In this document: one piece after another, positions 37,765 through 48,300 of the stretch
Layout: each line of letters begins with the position of its first letter
How positions within the stretch are numbered: position 1 is the first letter of the stretch
Source of the DNA: Quercus robur
Lineage: Eukaryota > Streptophyta > Magnoliopsida > Fagales > Fagaceae
Direction: 5' to 3'
Length of the DNA: 64,000 bases
Assembly (NCBI RefSeq): GCF_932294415.1
Contig: NC_065545.1
Span: forward strand, 17,364,857 to 17,428,856
Made by a program: the position numbers and the translations under genes
Notes under the pieces: model-generated
The model's input: only the letters and a program-made list of their open reading frames with translations
Databases searched by the model: none
What the model was told of the DNA's origin: nothing

Positions 37765-38037
37765 TCCATATTGTATATATATTGAAATATGATATGTAAT
37801 GATATAAATTATCCAAAAATATATACCCGAATATGGTATTTTTTTATATTAAATTAAATTTTTTTTTAGGAGTTTAATTTTAGTTATTTTGCTCTTGACT
37901 AACATGGTTGTATGATATGCCAATTGCAAGCATTCCCCAATAGTGATTTCAATTCATATTTCTTTTGTTTTTAGGTGAATGCTAATTATTTTTTCATATT
38001 ATTTTATCAGAATGGATAAACAAAATAAAAGATATGA

Positions 38038-38240
38038 TCTCTTAGATTTATAATAAAAGATAGGCTTAAAAGCCGTGATTGCGCCAAGTGGCTTCACCAA
38101 ATTGCAGAATTTTTTTTAGATTTTTAGATTTTAAGAAAAATTATATATAATTTTTCTTCTACTATAATTTTTAAGTTGATAAAAATCTTAATTGATTACA
38201 ATTTAAATTCTTTATCTAATCTATCTAATCCTTATCTTTT
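38038..38240 (+). mobile_element. Helitron C, 5' end segment
   Basis: It begins TCTCTTAGATTTATAATAAA after an A, near the classic TCTCTACTA Helitron start, then AAAGCCGTGATTGCGCCAAGTGGC and CTTCACCAAATTGCAGAATT, the same block as at 33,218. No 3' hairpin with CTRR was found downstream, so its length is unknown. It may extend over the gene fragments at 40.6-43.0 kb, which lie in the same orientation. Confidence 0.55.
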
Positions 38241-40639
38241 ACGTGTAGTGTTGAAATAAAATTAGATTAACATTATTATTCTTATTTGCTAGGATATATT
38301 TCTTAAATTAAGGGATAGTATTTAACATACAAAAATTTAATTAAAATAAAATTTTATCATCTAAATTTTAGAATTTTAATGTTAATCATCCAAATTATAT
38401 TAACATTATTTTTTTCATTGTTTTTATTTTCCTCAAGTTGCAACCTACATTTTATATATTAATTATTATTATTATTATTATTAAATAAATAATATTTTAT
38501 TAGAATATCAAGCTACAAAACTCTTGATTAAGGGATAAGATTTAACAAAAATTATTACCCTACAAGATGTAATCCATATCACAAAATTATAATCATAAAC
38601 ATCTACCCACTCACACCACGAAAATAGTACAAGAGTATCTGTGCATAAGAGGAATTATGGATAGACTTACAATTCTTTAATGTGGCATTTGGTATGGGGT
38701 AATGTTTTAGGATTCCCAAGAATATTTTAAGATTTTCATGTTTGGTTGCAAATTACACTAGAGAATCAAATGCCATGGGAATCTAGATTCCCCCCTTAAA
38801 CCCCTCTCAGTAGGAATGTGAATTCCCTTTAAAACAGGTAGATATCCAGATTCCCAAACTTAAAGGAAATTGTATTTTTTATAAATTGGAGGCCTTCTTT
38901 CAATCAAACTTCTATATGATGTATCTCACATCTATATAATATAGGTGTGACCTTGAATGAAATAATAAAACTTCAATCACGATGCTTGGTGAGTAATGAA
39001 AGCTTCAACGATGCTAATGGATGTGTGAATTTTATTTTCTTTTCAAGTTAGCCTTTTTTTAAAGTGATTTTTATTTTATAATGAGACATATTTTTATATA
39101 AAATTTTCATGTTTTCAATTTGATCTTTGCTTTGACATAGGGTATACAAATTATTTTTTATTGATTTTACTCAGTATACAAATTGTTTTTCACAAGAATA
39201 GCCCAAGAAAGGATGCACTTTCGGCATGCAAGACCTCGCCAAAAGGTATTACTACTCAATTCTCATCTTATGTTAATGTTAAAGGAGTTATTTTCAATTA
39301 TCCATGAAATCTTATTGCCAGAGTCATAACTCTTAATAACATGCTTGCAGTTACGAGTGACTCAAATTTTGGCTATGATATCCCAATTTCAGGTAACACA
39401 CAACAAGTATTGCAACCCATCTCTATTTTTTCTTATATAATTGGTGTTATTTCTATATAGATATGGAAGCGGGACACTACGATGCTTTGGGTTAGAATAT
39501 TTGATGCATTTATCAATGGTTTTGCCTAAAGGGTTTGGATGCTTATTGTTCGTAGTTTGCTTCTTCATTTTGGTATCGAATGTGCCAATCAAGTAAATTA
39601 ACCTTGATCTCTATCTTTAATTTTCATCATAAAAAAATCACTTTGTTTTAGTTTCTAATATTTAGATTTGCATGTCCTAGTGCATTGTAATTTCTTTTTA
39701 GAAAATTAGAAAATTTAGGTAGATTTATGCTAAACATAAAGGTATGGTGTTTCATAATAACTCCTAATAGAATTAAAATTCTAATCAATAACAACCGATA
39801 TTATTTATGATTCCCCCTCTTTTTTATCCACATGTCATGTTGATTAGGTTTTGTACATATAATAATTTCATGTAGTTTGAAATACTCTCTATGGCTTAAC
39901 TTTCAAATTTGTTTATAAGAAGTTATTGCTATTTATGCTTTGTGAAGGTGGAACACTGATCAAGGTCAAGGTGGAACACTGATCAACATCCTAACCACCA
40001 TTATATCAATTGAAAACAAGGCAGCCGAGTAGATGAATTTACAGGACAAGTCTAGGACTTTGGTAGAAGAAAGGGTGGTGAAAATGGACAAATATAGCCA
40101 AGGCTTTGTGGTTGAGTTTCTATTTCCTTTGATAATTTTGAGAAGCTCTCGAACAATATAGCCAAGGCTTTGTGAGTATTTGTTATCTATGTAATTGATT
40201 TTGGAAAAAAGTTTGTTTAATGATTTATATATGCTTCGTAATTGTTCGTAAGTCACTATTAAGAAAATTTTAGCTTCATAACTATGACATTGATTTAAGG
40301 GCATCTTTGTAAGTATGTGTTTCCACGTTCTTACCATGACAAATACTTTACATGGTTATTCATTGCACCACATCAAGAAATGAGGGATCGCATTCCAGAT
40401 GTGTGGGGTAAATTAGGACTGGCCATATAAATATATATAAATATATATATATATATATATTAAATTCAATGTTATGGGCATGGGAGGAAACCCTGCCGCT
40501 TTTACTTCAAAGTAGTTGTTTTCATGGTAAATTTTAATCAATCTCATGCTTAGGTTCATGGACAGGAGAATTGTCTAATACAGTTTTCTTTTGAATGTGC
40601 TGATAGTAGGAGCTTTTTTACTATTCTATTTTCTGTAGG
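38241..40639. other. Intergenic, possible interior of Helitron C
   Basis: AT-rich sequence with an (ATT)n near 38,461-38,482 and (TA)n near 40,428-40,461. A repeated AAGGTCAAGGTGGAACACTGATC phrase occurs at about 39,945-39,985. No gene is recognised. Confidence 0.4.
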
Positions 40640-41266
40640 TTATTTACAGCTGCTGACAGCGATGATATCTCCACAGCTATACAGTTCATCAATAAGGCAA
40701 GGCCATGGATTACACTGATGGCCATTGGCTGGGAATATATTGCAAACATGTTGACAAAGTACTTGGCAGAAGCTGGAGAGAATACACCACTTACAGGTGC
40801 CACGTGCATAGACAATCCATTTGACTTAGAGGAGGCTACAAGGTCCTCTCCTTATCACATGGCCATTGATCAGAAGTTCACTGGTGGACTGATAGATATT
40901 CTAAGATCTAATAAGGTTGGTGATTGCTTTCAATCTTCTGTCTATTTTGGTTCAAATGCTTTATGGCCCTCCATTCTAGCATTGTTTTAATGTTGAACAA
41001 ATATAATCATTGATGTGGTATGCTTTGAATTGTGTTGGCTGCCATTTAAGTATAATAACTTATGCTTAATTTTTTTTAATTGGGAATAACTTATGTTTAA
41101 TGTCTACTTAACTTCTAGGAACTATTTCAAGGCAAAGCAAAAGGGTTTGACGTGGAGAAGGCTTTATTGGCAAAGTCTGTTCGTGATTTTGAAAAAGCAA
41201 TATCTATGGTATCTTAGCACAAGAGATGTGGTTGGGAATGTGAAGATTCCTATTCTCTTTATACAG
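40640..41266 (+). pseudogene. Fragment of an alpha/beta-hydrolase gene (EMB8/esterase-lipase-like)
   Basis: Two exon remnants of a plant alpha/beta-hydrolase family gene. Exon 40,640-40,915 reads LFTAADSDDISTAIQFINKA, then ANMLTKYLAEAGENTPLTGA, TCIDNPFDLEEATRSSPYHM, and ends ILRSNK at an intact donor. After a 203-bp intron, 41,119-41,266 reads ELFQGKAKGFDVEKALLAKS, continues to ISMVS and stops; the next conserved part (TRDVVGNVKIPILFIQ) follows in another frame, so a deletion has removed the segment between. Neither the start nor the C-terminus of the hydrolase is present. Retained introns show it was copied as DNA, not through mRNA. It lies downstream of a Helitron 5' end in the same orientation. 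Confidence 0.82.
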
Positions 41267-41689
41267 GTCAAACTTATCTAACTTTAATGCCATCATGCTT
41301 TAATTTTTGTTCAAGATTAGATTAGTCATGTCCTGCATCTATTTACTATTTAGAAATCTTCCTGTAGATACTCTGTTTATTTCAACAATTCTTGGCCTTT
41401 TTTGGTTAAAAAAATCAGTTAAAAGAGATGGTTTACTAAAACTTATTTTGGAGCCGTGCTAAAGTTTCCCATGATAACACTAATACGCAGGAAACCGCCA
41501 AATAAAAAACCATAGCCCCTTCCTATTAAAAAAAAAAAAAACCATAGCTTCTCATCCGTTTCTCTTTCCAGTCTCTATGCTTCACTTTGGTGCACCTTCT
41601 CCTTTGTCTCTGCTCCTAACAACAGTAAGCGATTAAAAGTAAATAGAGAGATTTGTTTTCTCTTTGTTTCACCTTCAGTTCAATTGACA

Positions 41690-43000
41690 ACTGATTTCCT
41701 ATTGGTTTTTTGTGAGCTTTGCAGAATTGGGATTGAAGGAGCAAAATCAAGATGTCATGGACGTCCTCTTTTATTTCAAATTCGTAAAAGCTTTCTTACT
41801 CTCTTTCTCTCTCCATGTGGTGTGAGGTCAAATATTTGCTTTCTCTGTTCTATTTTTAAAATTTTAAATACTGTATCTATATGTTTTCTCTTTTCAAATT
41901 TCCCTTTTATCTTCAATTTACCCTCTTTGTTTGTTTGTTTATTAGTTTTTCAAGAGATTGCTTTACAACTCTGTTTTAATTTGTGCTAAGTAATTTGTGT
42001 TAATTTGGAATTCTTACAAGTTATGTGGGTTAATTTACAACTCTGTGTGAATTCTTTAATTCTTATGAGTTCCAATTGGTAAAGCATTGCTTTTTAGTTA
42101 TGAGGGATATAACATTTTTGTTTCTTAGAATGTACTGAATTCCTTGGCAGAAGGATTTGCTTGCGTGGCCCCCTACCCATGATTGGTTGCCTAAAAGAAC
42201 TGTATGTATCATGGTAAGTTTCTTATGAAAGTAGGTGCATTAGATTTTTCTTAACAATGATTTATGAACATTATGTGTCATGTTAAGTTTATGTTGCATG
42301 ATACTTTTTAAAATATGCAAATTGATGATTGTTGAAGTACTGTTAAGTGCTCACGTCTCTTAACAATTACTTTTGAAGCAGACATCATATTCAAGGGGAG
42401 TCATTGTCCAATGTAGAAACAAAAGGAGAACAAGGCCTTCCATTGTGTATTTGAGCAATGGAAAAAGCAAGTTCTTCAAGGTGTTGCTTTGAAATAGTTG
42501 AACTACTAAATGAATAGATAAGAAATAACTAAATGAAAGGAGTTGCAAAAATTGGTTTGTCTTATAACCACAGTTATTTCTTTGTGATTTGGTTGAAGTT
42601 TGCCTACAGAATGCTATGTATATGCTCTAACTCGATTTCAATATTATAAAACTAGGAATTAGACAATGCATTGTCTTTTATTTGAGAATGGAAATTGATT
42701 TGACATAAATAGCTCTAATAATCTAATACATGACACTTAGCTTTTGATGTAATTATTGCTTAGATTGTGAAAATTAGTTGGATATGTGGATCTAGATGGA
42801 TGTGTTTGGTAGATTGTCACTTGAAGATATAAATTATAAAAAATTGTAACACCAATTATTCTTTACGTTTATGCAGGCTTTGAGGTTGATTAAAATGCAA
42901 AGACATTTAGTGGCCATTTGCCAATTATTTAATTATATGGGACATTTGGATCCTCTAAAAAGAGATGCACTTAATAAGGCTGTGTAGGACACTGCCCATG
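41690..43000 (+). pseudogene. Unidentified exon-like pieces
   Basis: Three short segments have splice-like borders and coding-like composition, but I do not recognise the gene. Near 41,725-41,780, after GCTTTGCAG, an AUG starts MSWTSSFIS. Near 42,386-42,500, after TTTGAAGCAG, one frame reads ENKAFHCVFEQWKKQVLQGV. Near 42,878-42,988, after TTTATGCAG, a frame reads ALRLIKMQRHLVAICQLFNY, then MGHLDPLKRDALNKAV and stops. Frames contain stops between pieces. This could be a broken gene or a second fragment carried by the same mobile element as the hydrolase piece. A protein search of the last two segments would identify it. Confidence 0.35.
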
Positions 43001-44553
43001 AAGATGTCTCTTCTATTGTTTTGAGTTTTGTTATTGCATTTACATAGCTGCCAAATATGTGTTGATGGACTTAATGGTTGTGTCTTTAATTTATTTAACA
43101 AGAGATTTGAAATACAGATTAATAACAATTTATAGAACTCAATGTTTTATGTTGAATAAATATATGATGTACTCTTCTATATAATGTAGATGTGTTGTAT
43201 TATGTTCTCTACTCTTTTTGAGTCATAGCAAAGGAATTTGACATTGGTAACTGTATTCTATTTATTTATTATGAAAATAAGGTTGCAATCATTATTGCAA
43301 TTTGTTTATTCATAGTATATATGTAACTATGAAAATAATTTCATTGTCAATGGAACTGATATACAGGATTTCATTTTCGGCATGTATGTACTTTTATGGA
43401 GCTAATATACAAGATTTCTTTATCCCTTATTTGTCTTTATAATTTTTTATTGGGCACAAGCACACTGTGTACCAGGTTTGACAATGTTTAATATTTGAAT
43501 TAATGAAGATATTATGTTATGTTTGGGTCTTCTCCATTTAGTTGCATTATTTGATTAGTGAGTCTTGAGACATTCACAGGTTTACGACTTGTTATCCCTA
43601 TTTAAAAATCGAATCTAACAATTCTAACCTTATGTCAATAATCTGCAATTCCCATTAAAAAAATAATCGAATCACAATTTAAAGTTTGTGAAAGTTTTGT
43701 ACTCTAATGAGTCGGATCGTAGGCTGCATATCTCACATACTTAAAATTGTTCTTACAAATACAAATATACAAGAATTGACATTTTTCCATCTAACAAATG
43801 AGTTAGAATTCCTGAAATTTAAGAATTCCCATGAATTGCTACGTGAAACACACCTTAACAAAAAAAGTTGTAGCCCATTACAAAACGAGAGAAATACTCC
43901 CCCCATGAGAACAATTGCAACCGCCATTTTCTTCATCCTTCATCCTGTTCCAGTTCCTTCCCAATCTCTTCAGCATCATTTTTAGAAACCTCTCCTCTTT
44001 TTTTACTTTATTTTTATTTTTTTGTACCCAATACATTATGACCAATTTTGCCGATTTGAACCTTTGCTAAAAGGTCATTTCATCATTCTCTATAAATTTC
44101 AATTTCCAGATCCTACACTAGTGATTGGTGTAGTGCAATGAGTGTTGTCAAATGTCAGCACCGTTTCGAAACCCCAATTTCTCTTTCATTTTTTTTGTTC
44201 TAGTGACAAACTATCAATACCTAGCTCTAGGTAGGTGAGGGTAAAAACATATAATTCTGGAGTAAAATTGTTTTATGTTGGCTACGACTTTGGAGCAATG
44301 ATTTTCCAGAAAAGAAATATAAATAGACAACCAAAAAAGGGATGATCTCCAAAGGAATGCCCAATATTTACAACACATTAGGAGATTTAAGTTATATTTA
44401 AGACAAGTTAGCTTGCACTTCAAAGATGCAGTCATCCAACTAGATTTCTACGCTCTATTTAGACCAAAGGAGATAACAAAAACTAAAACAGCATTCATCA
44501 TGTATGCCCCAACTCGTAACACAACCCGAGCAGAAGTTAAATCCTCAAGAATA
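43001..44553. other. Intergenic and 3' flank of RPA2
   Basis: AT-rich DNA without a recognisable gene. A stretch at 43,795-43,855 (GAATTCCTGAAATTTAAG...GAAACACACCTTA) resembles the end of a TIR element, but no convincing partner end was found. The last part is the 3' UTR of RPA2. Confidence 0.45.
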
Positions 44554-45304
44554 TCAACCAGATGCTGTTGACTTGTAGTGAAACTCATCAATGGTGGAGT
44601 ATATCAAACCCTCCTCTTCAAGGGACCTAATAGATTCCCTGGAAATACAAGACAAAAAAATACATACATATTATATATAAAGTTACAGATTCCTCCAAAA
44701 ACAAAGGTTACACGCTGCAGGGAAGAGAGAGAGAGAAAGAGAGGTTACATGATCTTCTCCACAGGAAACTTTAGCTGCCGTGAAAGTTCATCCCTGTGTA
44801 TCCCCTTTTCCTGTCCACTGCATATAATTCGAAGTGAGGTATCACTGAGAATCAAACCTTATAGTTAAGCATGAAAGTTTCTGAGTACAAATTCAACACT
44901 AGTAAAACAAAAGAAGGTTAAAATCAGTGCTAGAGATAGATGGTGGAGGGTTAATTTTGAAGAAAGTAAATACTATTCTTGCATAGAGAAACCAACTTTA
45001 TTATGCAAAGCTGTAGAAGAAACCCCATTGTATACAGATATCTTATATTCACAAACTCTCTTTGCCCAGGGAGGGATATACTGGCAATAAAGCCATGTTA
45101 TTTAAAATGAGATAGCACTAATGGAAAAAAAATAAGCTACAAATTTGATGACTCACATGCTTGAAGGCTGCTGCAGATAATCAAGGACCAATTGATCACA
45201 GCTCTTGAGTCCATCAATGCTAAATTGCCCAGATAACTATAGAAAAGAGAATTCAAATGTTATGCCAAACATACAAATGAATAAGGATTTAAAGAATAAA
45301 CTTA

Positions 45305-45343
<39 letters not shown>

Positions 45344-48300
45344 TAGTCATAGCATACCTGACTAGATGGTGCTGTCTGACTTCCATTCGACCCATTCCGC
45401 ATAGGAGTGCTCAGAGATGTATCCACCAACTGAGGATGGGTTGGGGTAAGTCCTTCCCCCTTCAATTAAAACAGAATATACACATAATCAATACAGAAAC
45501 ACACACACACACACACATATATATATCATGCATCTATATTTAGAAAATAAATGAACATCTACACTATTACATTAAGCACGTATTCATTACTTGTGTCCAG
45601 TGTCCACCCAATTGAAGCCACTTCACATTATCATTTTTAAATACTGAAATTGCAAGTATAATAGTTCTGTTCGAATTTTGAGGGTACAAACTAAAAATTC
45701 TAATTGCTTTGAAATTATATTAGTTTAAGACATCCACAGCCACACATTCTATCAATTTCTGGAGATAGGGGGAAGTAGCTTTTCCCATCACCTTTCCTGA
45801 ATAGTGAAACTGTATTGCTAATAGAAAATAATGTGTAAGAGAGCAGGTTCATATGCATGCAGCCACCTCTGGTATCAATTTGAGCACAACTAGTAGTACC
45901 TGTGATTTGGTTTGCAAGTGATTATGTATGCAATCAATGAAGTGGAAGGTAACCTCATCAAAGTTTGTAACAGGCCTGAGAGACAAGAAAATTTGAGCAC
46001 ATCAGACAAGTAATCTCTCCACTATAAAAGAAAATTGCAAAAATAAAGACAACTATTTTATATTGAAGCCAATCAATTTTCATAATCCATCTGAACTACT
46101 CTATCAAATGGTGTTTTATATGTTTTTATTCTAGGGTTTAACTTATCTTCATTACTTTTTAAACTAGAATCTCATTTTATTTTAATGAGAAAGTAGAAAC
46201 TACCACATCACCTACTAACTAAATAAAATGTAGAGATTAAAACTCACTACCACTTACCATTGTTATTTAAATCAAAAGGAAATATCCAGTTTTAAAAAGT
46301 AATGGAAGTAAGTTAAACCCTTTATTCTATCCCCCCTTACACTTTTTAGTATTTTACTTCCTTATCTTTTCCATTTAAGAATCATGAGTTGAAAATTTGA
46401 GCCCATGAAAACAATCTAGTCATATATTCCCGAAAAAAAAAAAAATATCATTGAGATTCAAAGCAATCGTCCAATTTAAACCAAACAAGGCATATAGACA
46501 ACTCTAATTTCTGTGTTTCATCCATCTCTGCCTCTTTAGTTCCCCATTGTCTTAAGGGGAAAAAAAATAAAAATTCTAAGAATTCTAAAATGTGAGATTA
46601 GGAAGAATAGTCAATTGTAGCATGAACTAACACAAATGAATATGGTGAGTGAACCCTTCTAACGCCCAAATCAAAACTTCTTATCCATTTGCAAGAGCTA
46701 GATATTTGAGACACATCTGAACCTAGTATGTATCAAAATTTATAAAATGTAATGCGATTTAAATGGTTGAGTCTTATGACTTAATCACCCTCTTATAATT
46801 ATTCAGTCATGAAGTGACTAGTCATGACTCATGAACCAACAATGAAGAAACCTGTAAGAATATAGCTCCAACAACTACCAGAAGTAACACTAACAATATC
46901 TAAGAGATCTGCCCGCCACAGTAGTTCCAACCTCATGACTTTACCTCCAGATATATTCAACTCAATAAAACCCTAACACATCTACAAAAGAATGACTGCT
47001 CTCAGATTAATAGTTTGCCATTTGTTGAGGGCTCATTTTTGGGACACACCACAAGCCTTAAAATTCCTTTGAAGTACATTCATGCCTAACTGCTCAATGG
47101 GCCATTAAAATGCTTATTCAACCAAAAATAGATGAAGCCCAGAAATATGGCCCAATCCCATTTAATTTAGGTTAGCTGGGCAATAATGATTTAGGTTGCG
47201 TTTAGCATTGGTTGAAAAATCCAATTTTTTTTACTATTTAGCTTATTTTTTCTATTATTCATGAGTCACATTGCACTTTTTGGTATTATTCATGGGTCTC
47301 ATTATACTATTTCAGTTAGCTTTTAGCTTTATCTACAGTACTTTCAACAAAAAAATTTCAGTTTCAGCTAAATAAGATGTTCCCAAACGGGCTCTTAAGG
47401 TCCGTTTGATTGGAGGGGTAGAAAAGTGAGATGATAGAAAATAAGAAAATGATAGAAAAGTGGGAAGTTAAAAAAGATTTAGTTTTCTCTCATATGTGTT
47501 TGGTTGAGAGGATGGAAAAGTAAAGAGATGGAAAAATATGAAAAATGAAATTGGTATAAATTTACAATTATGTCCCTATTAAATAAAACAAAAGGCAATA
47601 CAATTTTTTATACACATTTATTTATTTAAAAAATTATGTATGGACATTTCACTTTTTTTTTATTATAATTTCAAAGGCACAAGCCAGATCCAAAAACTGG
47701 TGGAAAAAAAAAAAAAAGAAAAAGAAAGGAACTATAGAAGAAAGTGATAAAAACAAAAGAAAGAAAAAGAAAAAATGAGATGACAAAAAAGCCCAAAATA
47801 ATGTGAACATGTGCAGATTAGTAACAGAGAAAGAAAAAAAAAAGGGAGAAAAGAACTATGGAAGAAAGTAATAAAAACAAAAGAAAGAAAAAGAAAAAAA
47901 AAAGTGAGATAAAACAATAAAATCCAAAACAACATGAATGTGCATAGATTAGTAACAGAGAAGAAACAAAAAATGTTAGCAAAAAAGAATGTACAAGGGC
48001 TTTTTGGGCAGCTCATGTTAGTGAGCTTCTCCTCCAAGTTTTCTCCCCATTTTGGAGAGAAATCGTTTTTGTGGGCCCGGAGAGAAAACACCTAAACCCC
48101 ACCACATTTTTTTTTCCACTCCCCCTCCCAACCAAATACCCATTAAAATTTCCCTCTCCACTTTTCTCTCCTAAATTTTTCATCCTCCCTAAAATCTCTC
48201 CAAACAAACATACCCTTAGTCAGTAGGGGTGGCAATTATTTAAGGTTTGGGACATGTTTTCAAGGAAGTGAGACAACGCAAAGAGACAATTGTACACATG

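Noticed and set aside
38681-43855. A single 5.2-kb TIR element spanning the gene fragments
   Set aside because: TGTGGCATTTGGTATGG at the left and the inverse of GAAACACACC at the right look vaguely alike and have TAA next to them, but the match is weak and needs gaps. Helitron capture explains the region at least as well.
47732-48207. Phe/Ser-rich 119-codon frame
   Set aside because: Translation of the purine-rich interior of the PIF-like element in RPA2 intron 5.
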